DNA from: Leptolyngbya sp. 'hensonii'
GTDB lineage: Bacteria > Cyanobacteriota > Cyanobacteriia > GCF-001939115
Reading direction: 5' to 3'
NCBI RefSeq assembly: GCF_001939115.1
Contig: NZ_MQTZ01000043.1
Span: 1-64,000, forward strand
Length of the DNA: 64,000 nt
Shown in pieces: positions 9,050-17,196 of the stretch. A program made the position numbers and the translations under genes. The notes under the pieces are model-generated. The model was given only the letters and a program-made list of their open reading frames with translations. It was not told where the DNA came from and ran no database searches. Numbering within the stretch: position 1 is the first letter of the stretch; every line of letters begins with the position of its first letter.

Positions 9050-9099
9050 TTCGTATAGCAAAAACTGAAATGCAGCTACTATAATTGTAGCTATACGAA
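9050..9099. promoter_or_regulatory. Long dyad upstream of the Dam-like gene
   Basis: The perfect 10-bp arms TTCGTATAGC and GCTATACGAA enclose a second dyad AGCTAC/GTAGCT around TATAATT. It lies 4 bp from the start codon, where a promoter would be, so an operator is plausible. A small palindromic element is the alternative. Confidence 0.5.
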
Positions 9100-9293
9100 G
9101 AAAATATTTGAACTCTGAGTTTCCCTACCTCACCCAGCAGAATGATATTCATTTCTGATTAGGTTGATTTCGGTGGTAACCTGACGGGATTCCGGCTTCA
9201 GAGTTCACTGAACATCGTCACCTAGTAGGTCATTTGGCCGAAACATCGCCATTACCCCATCCTTTATCCTCAATCAGGCTCTCCTGATCACCT

Positions 9294-9340
9294 GATTGAA
9301 GTCCTTCTCCCTCTCGGAGAGGAATTTAGGGCGAGGGCAG
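9294..9340. repeat. Partial copy of the GGGAGAGG-type intergenic palindrome
   Basis: Contains CCTTCTCCCTCTCGGAGAGG, then TTTAGGGCGAGGGC, matching the 3' half of the fuller copies at 11178-11271 and 40210-40293. It immediately precedes the small-gene region at 9.4 kb. Confidence 0.55.
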
Positions 9341-9384
9341 CTATGGCTACAACCGTGGCAAATGACCCACTAGCTGGAGCAAGG

Positions 9385-9464
9385 ATCGATCAGGAAGCAC
9401 ATCGATCAGGAAGCACATCGATCAGGAAGCACATCGATCAGGAAGCACATCGATCAGGAAGCAC
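9385..9464. repeat. Five perfect 16-bp tandem repeats
   Basis: ATCGATCAGGAAGCAC is repeated five times without a mismatch (80 bp). It ends 28 bp before the proposed start of the next gene. As 16 is not a multiple of three, the run cannot encode a periodic peptide and changes frame with each unit. Such arrays expand and contract by slippage. Confidence 0.95.
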
Positions 9465-9492
9465 ATTGAAAGCAAAAGGCATCGGCAGGGAC

Positions 9493-9753
9493 ATGAACGA
9501 ACCAGAAATCAATAAAGACAGACTTTTATATCCACGATCGCGCTATTACGGCCATTTCAAACCAGAGTATCTGCTGTTCAATAGCAATTTGCAGGAGTTT
9601 GCCCACCGGATTGGCTACATTGCTAATTTAGAAACAGCGGGCAAGCTCTCCCCGGAAGAGTCTTTTCAGCAAATTGAAGCTCTCTGGCAAGCGTTCAATG
9701 CTAATGCCTGTGAGTTGGGGGTTTGTCAAAAAAACTGTCAACTGGAGGGGTGA
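9493..9753 (+). CDS. Small conserved cyanobacterial protein (DUF7219-like)
   Basis: 86 residues from ATG at 9493. The core YPRSRYYGHFKPEYLLFN, then LQEFAHRIGYIANLETAGKL and LSPEESFQQIEALWQ, matches a small cyanobacterial family often labelled isopropylmalate/isohomocitrate dehydrogenase-like, a name with no enzymatic basis in such a short protein. A longer upstream frame would run through the 16-bp repeats, so the start after them is preferred. Function unknown. Confidence 0.75.
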   Translation: MNEPEINKDRLLYPRSRYYGHFKPEYLLFNSNLQEFAHRIGYIANLETAGKLSPEESFQQIEALWQAFNANACELGVCQKNCQLEG

Positions 9754-9768
9754 GGGAGTACCAAGCCG

Positions 9769-10107
9769 ATGCAACCAATCAACCAGGCCGAAACCAGAAC
9801 CAACCTTGCGACCCTTCAGCAGGGGGATATTGTCCGTCTGATCCAGCCGTTCAAGCCTGATCCAGGGGCTTCCCAGGAGTACCGATTTGGGCTGGTGGTT
9901 GGGCTGAATCGTTGTAGCTTCGAAGATATGGGAGCGGTTCCAGAGCCGGAGCGGTCCCGACGCAGCCGCTATCCTGTTGGCAAGCGCATGGAAGTGATCC
10001 TGCACCTCTATGACCCTGTGACCGCTACAACCTATGTGGATGATCGCCAGGCTGGGGCGTTGTTCAGCTTCTATCTCCACGAGGTTGCCTGTATTGGGGA
10101 TCTGTAG
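9769..10107 (+). CDS. Conserved hypothetical protein
   Basis: 112 residues, 15 bp after the previous gene and likely in one operon with it. After an N-terminal linker the sequence reads LQQGDIVRLIQPF, YRFGLVVGLNRCSFE and MEVILHLYDPVTATTYVDD, suggesting a small beta-barrel (SH3/KOW-like) fold. No catalytic motif. I do not recognise the family. Confidence 0.65.
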   Translation: MQPINQAETRTNLATLQQGDIVRLIQPFKPDPGASQEYRFGLVVGLNRCSFEDMGAVPEPERSRRSRYPVGKRMEVILHLYDPVTATTYVDDRQAGALFSFYLHEVACIGDL

Positions 10108-10145
10108 GCCCAGAACCAGGGACGATTCCCATTTCTGCAGGAGGG

Positions 10146-11099
10146 TTAGATTTTGCCAGCCGATGCCAGTAAATTAGAGACACTGGCAATTTCTCGCCCC
10201 TCATGCTGGAGATACTCAAAGAAGGTACTGGCAATGATCGAGAGCTGCTTCCCAGCGGGATAAATGACATACCAGTTGCGGGAAATGGGAAATCCTTCCA
10301 CATCCAGGATGGCAAACTGACCCGTCGTGTAGTCTAGAGCCAGACTATGAATGGAGAGGACGGAAATTCCTAACCCACCGGCGATCGCCTGCTTGATGGC
10401 TTCATTGCTGCCAATTTCCAGGCGTACTTTGATCGGAATGCCCTGCTGATCAAAGAGCTGCTGGACAACTTGGCGTGTTCCCGAACCCGGCTCCCGCATA
10501 ATAAAGGGTTCCTCTGCCAGGCGGTTGAGGGGAATATTTTTTTCCCTGGCTAGTGGATGACTGCTGGGAGCCAGGACAATCAAGGGATTTTCGATAAAAA
10601 GGTAGGAGTTGAGATCAAAATTCTCTGGAGGTTGGCTGACGATGTACAGATCGTCCAGATTATCAGCCATCCGTTCCAGCACACCCTCATGGTTGGTTAC
10701 CTTGAGGGAAATGTCGATACCGGGATAGCGCTGACAGAAAGGCCCCAACAGGCGAGGAATGACATACTTGGTTGTCGTAATCACAGCCAGTCGCAGTTGA
10801 CCTTGCTTCAGGCCTTTCATGTTGGCAATGCTCATTTCCAGTAGGGCCAGCCGTTCGAAGATCTCCCGGCAGGTGACATGCAGTTCCCGACCGGCATCGG
10901 TGAGAAAAAGCCGTTTGCCCACCTGCTCAAACAGCGGCAACCCCACAGCCTGCGTTAACTGTTTAATTTGCATGGAAATCGTGGGCTGGGTTAAGAATAA
11001 CTCTTCTGCTGCACGGGTAAAACTACAGTGTCGTGCGGCTGCTTCAAACACCTTCAGTTGATGCAGGGTAATCTGCTGAGAGAGGGCCAATCCTGCCAT
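10146..11099 (-). CDS. LysR family transcriptional regulator (CcmR/CmpR/NdhR group)
   Basis: 317 residues from ATG at 11099; an upstream start at 11159 would add 20 poorly conserved residues. The N-terminal winged HTH reads LHQLKVFEAAARHCSFTRAA, then LFLTQPTISMQIKQL. The substrate-binding domain includes GLKQGQLRLAVITTTKYVIPR and EIGSNEAIKQAIAGGLGISV. Cyanobacterial relatives control inorganic-carbon uptake, NDH-1 or Rubisco genes in response to carbon metabolites. The sequence fits that group, but the exact member cannot be assigned. Upstream lies a repeat-rich 600-bp region and no obvious divergent target. Confidence 0.88.
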   Translation of the reverse strand: MAGLALSQQITLHQLKVFEAAARHCSFTRAAEELFLTQPTISMQIKQLTQAVGLPLFEQVGKRLFLTDAGRELHVTCREIFERLALLEMSIANMKGLKQGQLRLAVITTTKYVIPRLLGPFCQRYPGIDISLKVTNHEGVLERMADNLDDLYIVSQPPENFDLNSYLFIENPLIVLAPSSHPLAREKNIPLNRLAEEPFIMREPGSGTRQVVQQLFDQQGIPIKVRLEIGSNEAIKQAIAGGLGISVLSIHSLALDYTTGQFAILDVEGFPISRNWYVIYPAGKQLSIIASTFFEYLQHEGREIASVSNLLASAGKI

Positions 11100-11177
11100 A
11101 AAAGTGATACCGTTCCGATTAAGCCTGCTAGGGTCTGTAGGGGCGTCACCGGAGAGCATCCCAGTTTTGCAAGGTTG

Positions 11178-11271
11178 CCCTCATCCCCCAGCCCCTTCTC
11201 CCAAAGAGGGAGAAGGGGAGCCAGATTCAAAGTCCCTCTCCCGTTCTGGGAGAGGGATTTAGGGAGAGGGC
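11178..11271. repeat. Intergenic palindromic repeat (CCCTCATCCCC...GAGAGGGCT)
   Basis: Two back-to-back hairpins: CCCCTTCTCCC/GGGAGAAGGGG and CCCTCTCCC/GGGAGAGGG. The same arrangement recurs at 40210-40293 and inside larger elements at 34228 and 50425. It lies between the LysR gene and maf, a 600-bp stretch without a supported gene. Confidence 0.8.
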
Positions 11272-11524
11272 TACAAAAGTGGGATGCACTCGCGTCACCG
11301 ACCCTATAGATAGTTTATACAGCCGTTTCCATCTGAATGAACTCCGTACCCCCGGAGAGATGGCGAGAGTCAGGGGGGTGACCCAGGGCTGAAGGTTGCC
11401 AAAGGCACTGCCTTACCCAGTTCCATAGATAAAGGCATATTCCAATGATTAGAACTATTGACCACCAATTATAGGATTACAATCTATTATTTGACTTAAG
11501 AGCGTAGGCTCCTTCCTGTCTGTT

Positions 11525-11622
11525 GTTGCACATCAAGTCAACCTGTGAGGTGAAGTCGGCTCTGGTCTACCCGATCGGACCCCCATGCAGGGAAACTACT
11601 CGGGTCATCCTTGATGTGCAAC
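11525..11622. repeat. 98-bp element with perfect 13-bp inverted ends
   Basis: GTTGCACATCAAG at the left and CTTGATGTGCAAC at the right are perfect inverted repeats. A run of seven T follows within 4 bp. The interior has CCGATCGG. It may be a small mobile element or the closing stem of a structured RNA on the plus strand. A 64-codon frame across it has no supporting features. Confidence 0.6.
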
Positions 11623-11703
11623 GCTTTTTTTGCTGCATCCAGATTTATGCAGAAGCATGGATGGGAATGATGGCAAAGCCTGCCCTAGCTAAAGCCGAGG
11701 GCC

Positions 11704-12318
11704 TTAACCAAGGCTGAGGGAGAGGGGGTCATAGCCCAGTTCATTCAACATCTCTCGCAGCAGCGGCATACTGAGGCCAATGACATTGGTATAACAGCCT
11801 TCAATCTTGTCGATCAGCAAACTGCCCTGGCCTTCCAGGGCAAAGGCTCCGGCACATTTCAATGGTTCGCCCGTTGCGACATACGCTTCCAACTGGCGAT
11901 CGCTGACGTTGGCAAAATAGACCCGGGTCACCCCACAGCGAACCAGGGTTTTGCCTCGGCCCAGATCAATACAGGCGTGACCTGTGCACAGATCCCCTGA
12001 TTGACCCCGCATCTGTTTCCAGCGCGCCAGAGCTGCCTGGGCAGAATCTGGCTTGCCATAAGCCTCTCCCCCGAAAGCCAGGACTGAATCACACCCAATT
12101 ACAATCAGGGGAGCCCCGACGGGTTCAGCACTGAAGCGGGCTGCCACAGTCTCAGCCTTACGCAGGGCCAGGGTCTGCACCAGGTCGATCGGATCGGAGG
12201 ACTGCACCAGGGATTCATCAAAATCACTGGGCCAGATGAGCGCATTGATCCCAGCCGCCTCAAGTAGGCGAGATCGAGCCGGGGAAGCGGAAGCCAGCAC
12301 CAGTCGGGGAGTTTCCAT
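11704..12318 (-). CDS. maf: Maf-like nucleoside triphosphate pyrophosphatase
   Basis: 204 residues of the Maf/Ham1-related family, house-cleaning enzymes that hydrolyse (modified) nucleoside triphosphates to monophosphates. The N-terminal signature is [19 protein letters not shown], with SPARS in place of the usual SPRR. Further landmarks are [18 protein letters not shown] and [20 protein letters not shown], where the family has the catalytic Asp and conserved Lys. Only 4 bp separate it from psbP upstream, so the two are probably cotranscribed. Confidence 0.9.
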   Translation of the reverse strand: METPRLVLASASPARSRLLEAAGINALIWPSDFDESLVQSSDPIDLVQTLALRKAETVAARFSAEPVGAPLIVIGCDSVLAFGGEAYGKPDSAQAALARWKQMRGQSGDLCTGHACIDLGRGKTLVRCGVTRVYFANVSDRQLEAYVATGEPLKCAGAFALEGQGSLLIDKIEGCYTNVIGLSMPLLREMLNELGYDPLSLSLG

Positions 12319-12322
12319 GGGG

Positions 12323-12868
12323 CTAACGAACTGAGAAAGAATGGATCATCTGGTTGAAGACGGGCTGCATCTTCGTCCAGCGGGCTTCTGTGGCAGAGGC
12401 ATTCAGGGTATACAACTTACCATGGCTAACGACAACGCTGGCCAGATTGTGTCGCTCTTGCTTCGGGAGTTTGACCGCGTACTCCAGTAGATAATAGGTT
12501 TTGCCATCTTCAGCCTGATAGGAATCTGCTGAAACCAGTTCGGCTTGGCGATTGGAATTTGGGGGTGCGATCGCGCTTTTGCCTAGCTGATAGCCAACTT
12601 CACCGGGACTGCCCAGGTCTTCCAGGGTTTTGTTGGCTGGAATCGGATTAATCACAACACTAATATTCTCTGTCTCTTCAATCAGGTCCCGGAAAACCAC
12701 ATCCGGTCCGCTAGCAACCTTCACTTCAATCCAGCCGATCGGATAGAGAAATCGATATCCATCTACGGTATCAACATGACTCTGCAACCCACCCATGGCC
12801 GAGGCTGTACAACCGACAAGACTTAAACTGAGCACCATTAGTAGGGCTACCACAAATCGCTTCAGCAT
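12323..12868 (-). CDS. psbP: PsbP family photosystem II lipoprotein (CyanoP)
   Basis: 181 residues from ATG at 12868 (a GTG two codons upstream is possible). The N-terminus has a lipoprotein signal: [18 protein letters not shown], lipobox LVGC. The mature part is a PsbP domain: [34 protein letters not shown] and [11 protein letters not shown]. Cyanobacterial PsbP is a lumenal lipoprotein that associates with photosystem II or its assembly intermediates. It is upstream of maf by 4 bp. Confidence 0.93.
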   Translation of the reverse strand: MLKRFVVALLMVLSLSLVGCTASAMGGLQSHVDTVDGYRFLYPIGWIEVKVASGPDVVFRDLIEETENISVVINPIPANKTLEDLGSPGEVGYQLGKSAIAPPNSNRQAELVSADSYQAEDGKTYYLLEYAVKLPKQERHNLASVVVSHGKLYTLNASATEARWTKMQPVFNQMIHSFSVR

Positions 12869-13018
12869 TTCCACTCTGCCATTAATTCTGCGGTTCTATC
12901 TTCCCATGTCAAACCGATCAAAATTCAACATTCAAATGGGTGCTGGGGTTGAAGCCTGTTCGAACAACGCAGCAGATTCAGAGTTAAAGGCCAAAATTTC
13001 TGAATTTAAATCGCTGAT

Positions 13019-13450
13019 TTAAACAACTTCCGGCTTGGCGGGCAAACTGGCTTCCAATTTGAGACAGTTACGACCATCAACCTGAAGTTGATACTCTACC
13101 CGATCCATAAGACGATTGAGAATCAGCCAGCCATAGCCATTTTCCTGCTTCGCTTCGGGGGTTGGTGGGAGGTAAGTGTCCAGATCATAGCCTTTGCCGT
13201 GATCCCAGATTTCCAGAGCCAGATCCCGATCGTCGAGGTGCAGACGAATCAGCACCGGCAGATTGGGTTGATCACGATGGGCATGCCGAACCACATTGGA
13301 ATAAGCTTCGACCAGAACCAGACGTAACCGATTAGACTGTCGGGGCCAATCCACCTGATCCCCTAATTCCACTTCCAACGCTCCCAGAAGCCAGTTCTCC
13401 ACAATGCTGAGAAACTTTAAATCACTGGGAATATGCAATTCAGTTTTCAT
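13019..13450 (-). CDS. Anti-sigma regulatory factor, RsbW-like serine kinase
   Basis: 143-residue GHKL ATP-binding protein. Visible motifs: the N box LVLVEAYSNVVRHAH and the G1 box IWDHGKGYDL, followed by ENGYGWLILNRLMDRVEY. RsbW/SpoIIAB kinases phosphorylate a STAS antagonist and sequester a sigma factor. It starts 3 bp after the stop of the PP2C gene, so the two are cotranscribed. A STAS protein at 3943-4269 could be its substrate, by inference only. Confidence 0.9.
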   Translation of the reverse strand: MKTELHIPSDLKFLSIVENWLLGALEVELGDQVDWPRQSNRLRLVLVEAYSNVVRHAHRDQPNLPVLIRLHLDDRDLALEIWDHGKGYDLDTYLPPTPEAKQENGYGWLILNRLMDRVEYQLQVDGRNCLKLEASLPAKPEVV

Positions 13451-13453
13451 GGA

Positions 13454-15181
13454 TTAAAGAACCTCCAGGGAGAGTATGGTTTGGTCGTCTTCTTGAACTT
13501 GATTGTGCGCTTGAATTTTGGTCAGAATATTAGCCAACAGTAAGGGGGAAGGCTCTTGCTTCAAAAGTTGCCACAGTCCGGCCTGCTGCAACATGGCACT
13601 GGTAATCTGACCATTCCCAGCATGATCACTGGGCACGGTTGCTTCTGTGATCCCATCACTGGTCAGCAGAAACACATCTCCTGAATTGAGGGCAATCTTA
13701 TCGCCCGTCCCTTTCCAGGCCGGTCGAATGCCCAGGGGAATGCCCCGTGTCTTCAGGTAATTGGGTTCAATGGATATGCTTTCCTGATTGGCAACCTGGG
13801 AAGTTAATGTCCGGTGAGACCAAACCATGGGATAAACATGTCCAGCGTTGGCATAGGCTAACTGCTGGGTGGTTGGGGTATAGCGGGCCAACACCATGGT
13901 AATAAAGCGGTTATTGCTGATCAGATCATCGGAGAGACTGCCATTCAGGTTGTACATCACCACATCTGGTTCGGGTGGAACTTCCTGGGAGAGTTCTCGC
14001 CGTAAGACTGAAATCAGGCTGGCCATAAAGAGGGCAGCAGGAACCCCCTTACCAGAAACGTCTCCAACGGTGACCCAGATATCTCCCTGCGGGTGGACAA
14101 ACACCTCAAAGAAGTCACCCCCGACCTCCCGGGCCGGAATACAACTCGCCTGCACTTTAATCCCTTCCAGGTCGGGCCAACTCTGGCGCAGGAGGTTGGT
14201 CTGAATCTGGCGGGCCACCTCCAACTCCGCCCGCATTTGCTGAGTTTGTTGCTGAATTTGCTGATAAAGCTTGGCCTGGGAGATGGCCAGGGCAGCCTGC
14301 TCAGCCACCCCTTCGATTAACTCAATGTCTTCCGATTTCCAGGATTGGGTTCCTGGCGATCGATAAAGGGACAATACTGCCAGAAAACTTTGCTGGTAAG
14401 TCAGGGGCACAACCAGTTGAATTGGCTTCTCGGAAACAGCTTCAGCCTGTGGATCTGGATTTTGACTGGCATCAACCACCTGGGTTTTCCAGGTCTCCAG
14501 GGCAGCCTGCACGGCTTCATCCTGCTCAAAGCTGGGGATAGAAGATTGTCCAATGGCCAACTCTACCCCTGGACCTACTTGGGCCTGATAGGAAAAAACC
14601 TCTGAGGTGAGATGACTTCCTTCCAACGGACGTAAAATTCCCGAACTGGCTTCAAAGGTGCGCCCCAGGGTCTCGATAATGGTTTGTAGCATGCTGTGGT
14701 AGTCCAGAGACTCCCGAATGGCTGTCGTAACTGCATTCAGGATCGACTCCCGACGTAAAGCTCGATTCAGCTCATTCGTGCGTTGCTTCAGAACCTTATA
14801 GGTATCAGCCGCCTGATTGACTACGGCTTTGAGATCGTCAGGCATCCAGGGTTTGGTGATGTACTTGAAGACCTTACCCGTATTGATCGCACCCACCAGG
14901 TCTTCCACATCGGTATAACCCGTCAGAACAATCCGAATCGTGTCAGGGAATCGATCGACAGTCCGACTGAGAAATTCTGTCCCATTCATACCCGGCATCC
15001 GCTGATCGGAGATGATAATGGCCATTTCCCCTTCCTGATCCAGGGTTTGCAAAGCATTATGGCCACTGACTGCCTTGAATACCGTAAATTCACGGCGAAA
15101 AGTCCGATAAAGTAGGTCCAGGTTGTCAGGCTCATCATCAACGACCATTAGTCTGAGCTTGCCACCATTACCCTGACTCAT
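13454..15181 (-). CDS. Response regulator with GAF and SpoIIE-type PP2C phosphatase domain
   Basis: 575 residues. Residues about 8-125 are a receiver domain with acidic pocket VVDDEPDN, phospho-Asp in IISDQRMPGMNG and YITKPW. Residues about 160-305 form a GAF-like domain. A short coiled coil (QQIQQQTQQMRAELEVARQ) leads to the PP2C domain with GGDFFEVF, GDVSGKGVPAALFMA, YANAGHVYPMV and LLTSDGITEA, which hold the metal-binding Asp residues. This is the RsbU/RsbP layout: the input controls dephosphorylation of a STAS protein and hence release of a sigma factor. It is followed at 3 bp by an anti-sigma kinase. Confidence 0.93.
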   Translation of the reverse strand: MSQGNGGKLRLMVVDDEPDNLDLLYRTFRREFTVFKAVSGHNALQTLDQEGEMAIIISDQRMPGMNGTEFLSRTVDRFPDTIRIVLTGYTDVEDLVGAINTGKVFKYITKPWMPDDLKAVVNQAADTYKVLKQRTNELNRALRRESILNAVTTAIRESLDYHSMLQTIIETLGRTFEASSGILRPLEGSHLTSEVFSYQAQVGPGVELAIGQSSIPSFEQDEAVQAALETWKTQVVDASQNPDPQAEAVSEKPIQLVVPLTYQQSFLAVLSLYRSPGTQSWKSEDIELIEGVAEQAALAISQAKLYQQIQQQTQQMRAELEVARQIQTNLLRQSWPDLEGIKVQASCIPAREVGGDFFEVFVHPQGDIWVTVGDVSGKGVPAALFMASLISVLRRELSQEVPPEPDVVMYNLNGSLSDDLISNNRFITMVLARYTPTTQQLAYANAGHVYPMVWSHRTLTSQVANQESISIEPNYLKTRGIPLGIRPAWKGTGDKIALNSGDVFLLTSDGITEATVPSDHAGNGQITSAMLQQAGLWQLLKQEPSPLLLANILTKIQAHNQVQEDDQTILSLEVL

Positions 15182-15576
15182 GCGATGCTCCAGTTCCTAA
15201 TAAATTCGCCATCAATCAAATAATTGAAGACTGAGTCTCAGATTTATAAATTCCCAGCGTAGAAAGGCATGGGAGAGCAAAGTCTTTAAGCAAAAAACAA
15301 CCCTTCAGAAAACAGACCTTTATCTATATTCAAGTGTGTGCATTCAAGTGTGTGCATGATTTGGATTCAAAAAATATAGCGGTAGCCCTGGGACTGGGAG
15401 AGGGAAAGTCGGATTGGACACCTGTACAATCTCTGTCCTGAGTCCAGTAGCAATCGCTATAAATGTCAGCTTATTAACACAACTTGCTCAATAAAAAGTA
15501 CCCTGGGTAGAGTTTACCCTAACAGGCGTGGCTTAAGGATTGGAAAGGAGATTTTATTGGGGCGAAAGATGCCCCC
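15182..15576. other. Intergenic region with two tandem 14-bp repeats
   Basis: 395 bp between the NarL-type regulator and the PP2C gene. At 15328-15355 the unit ATTCAAGTGTGTGC occurs twice in tandem, perfect. Being about 150 bp upstream of the PP2C start, it could be a regulator-binding site. No ORF or RNA is supported here. Confidence 0.6.
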
Positions 15577-16284
15577 TTAAACCAACCCCGATCGCAGGGC
15601 TCTAACCGCAGCCTGAGTTCGATCGTCAGCGCTTAACTTACTCAAAATATTCCGCACATGGGTTTTTACAGTCCCAACCGTAATGTGGAGCTTCTCTGAG
15701 ATCACGGCATTGCTGCACCCGGCCACAATCAACTTCAGGACTTCTAATTCTCGATCCGTCAACGCATAATCTGGGCCGGAGTCCTCAGGTAAATCCAACC
15801 GCTCGTTGGTACGATCGCTGGCTGCCTGTAACGGTAACCCCTGGTGTTGGACCTGACGCAGCACCACCCGCGCGATCGTCGGATCAATCCAGCTATTGCC
15901 TTCGGTAGTTGTCTGCAAAGCCTCCAGCAACCATTCCAGACTGGCATCTTTAACGCAGTAAGAGTCAGCACCAGCAGCAAAAGCAGCCAGTACAGCCTCT
16001 TCATTCTCCTGCATGGTCAAAATCAGAACTCTGGGCTTTGGGGAGTCCAGGTCTTCTAGTCCAGTCAGGGATTGTTTGAGGCGACGCGTAATTTCAACGC
16101 CATCAATATCGGGTAGACCAATATCGACGATCGCCACGTCTGGTCTAGCTTTCGCCAGCACCTTCAACCCTTCAATTCCAGTAGCAGCCTCTCCGACAAC
16201 AGTGACCTTGCCGCTTTGCTGGAGGGCAATGCGCAAGCCAATCCGTGTCAGGTCGTGGTCTTCAATCAAGACAACAGTAATCAT
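15577..16284 (-). CDS. NarL/FixJ-type response regulator
   Basis: 235 residues. Receiver domain at about 1-125: VVLIEDHDLTRIGLR, phospho-Asp in VAIVDIGLPDIDGVE, then VLILTMQ and CVKDASLEWLL. LuxR-type HTH at about 165-230: LTDRELEVLKLIVAGCSN, then EKLHITVGTVKTHVRNILSKL. It should bind DNA as a phosphorylation-induced dimer. No cognate histidine kinase is adjacent, so the signal is unknown. Confidence 0.92.
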   Translation of the reverse strand: MITVVLIEDHDLTRIGLRIALQQSGKVTVVGEAATGIEGLKVLAKARPDVAIVDIGLPDIDGVEITRRLKQSLTGLEDLDSPKPRVLILTMQENEEAVLAAFAAGADSYCVKDASLEWLLEALQTTTEGNSWIDPTIARVVLRQVQHQGLPLQAASDRTNERLDLPEDSGPDYALTDRELEVLKLIVAGCSNAVISEKLHITVGTVKTHVRNILSKLSADDRTQAAVRALRSGLV

Positions 16285-16353
16285 GTGGTCAGAGATTCTA
16301 CTTTCCTGAGAATGATTGTAACGTTGTCTATCTGTGAACGAAGGGCACGGTTG

Positions 16354-17001
16354 TTAGCCCCGCCGCTCCTGGAGTTTCCGGTAAACGGCTTTTAAATCGA
16401 CCTTGTGCTGCGCCAGAGCCACCAGGGTATGGTAAAACAGATCCGCAACTTCCCCTGCGATCGCCTCGGCCTGATCATCCTTGCAGGCCATCACAACCTC
16501 AACTGCTTCTTCGCCAATCTTCTTCAGAATGCGGTTGTCTCCCCCTTCAAACAGACGACAGGTGTAGGATCCTTCGACAGGGTTGATCTGCCGATCGCAA
16601 ATTACCGCAAATACCTGGGAGAGCGTATCCGCAGGAGGAGCCACGATCGTGCCCGGTTCCACCTGATGGAAACAACTGCGTTCTCCCGTATGACAGGCGA
16701 TATCCCCGACCTGCTCTACCGTCACCAGAAGGGCATCACTATCACAGTCATAGCGGATGGATTGCACCTGCTGGATATGGCCAGAGGTAGCTCCCTTGGG
16801 CCAGAGGGATTCGCGAGATCGACTCCAGAACCAAGTCTGTCCGGTTTCTAGCGTCTTTTTCAAGGACTCTTGATTCATCCAGGCCATCATCAGGACGGTC
16901 CCATCCAGGTAATCCTGAACGATTGCAGGCACCAGACCCCGATCGTCATAGCGGATCTGGTCAATTGGAATTGCAGGGGATAGATAAAGGGGTTTAGACA
17001 C
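16354..17001 (-). CDS. hisIE: Bifunctional phosphoribosyl-AMP cyclohydrolase / phosphoribosyl-ATP pyrophosphatase
   Basis: 215 residues, the normal size for the HisIE fusion catalysing steps two and three of histidine synthesis. The HisI half (about 1-115) shows [10 protein letters not shown], the metal ligands in [14 protein letters not shown] and CHTGERSCF. The HisE half (about 120-212) shows [20 protein letters not shown]. Translation probably starts at GTG (MSKPLYLSP). Confidence 0.95.
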   Translation of the reverse strand: MSKPLYLSPAIPIDQIRYDDRGLVPAIVQDYLDGTVLMMAWMNQESLKKTLETGQTWFWSRSRESLWPKGATSGHIQQVQSIRYDCDSDALLVTVEQVGDIACHTGERSCFHQVEPGTIVAPPADTLSQVFAVICDRQINPVEGSYTCRLFEGGDNRILKKIGEEAVEVVMACKDDQAEAIAGEVADLFYHTLVALAQHKVDLKAVYRKLQERRG

Positions 17002-17183
17002 GGGCTCCGTTAAATCTCAATCAATGTTGAGGGATTTCATTGTAGTCATTGATAATTATCTACAATAATTCTGCTCAGATCTTGTAATTGACAGGCAGGC
17101 CAGAGCATCCCTCGCCCGATAGATGCATCTTAATAGATGGGTGAGTTTGTCCATACCTGTGTCTGCCCTGTCAGGCCATTGGA

Positions 17184-17190
17184 TAAGGAG
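17184..17190 (+). promoter_or_regulatory. Shine-Dalgarno that decides a TTG start for hemL
   Basis: TAAGGAG ends 6 bases before TTG at 17197. No ribosome site precedes the longer in-frame ATG at 17137. The TTG start yields the usual HemL N-terminus and length. Confidence 0.8.
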
Positions 17191-17196
17191 AGAACT

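Noticed and set aside
9385-9464. CRISPR array
   Set aside because: The 16-bp units are directly adjacent with no spacers and no cas genes are nearby.
9343-9753. Longer 136-codon version of the DUF7219-like gene
   Set aside because: Its N-terminus is only the translated 16-bp repeat; the conserved protein starts at 9493.
11523-11717. 64-codon frame next to maf
   Set aside because: Covers the inverted-repeat element; no ribosome site and no protein-like pattern.
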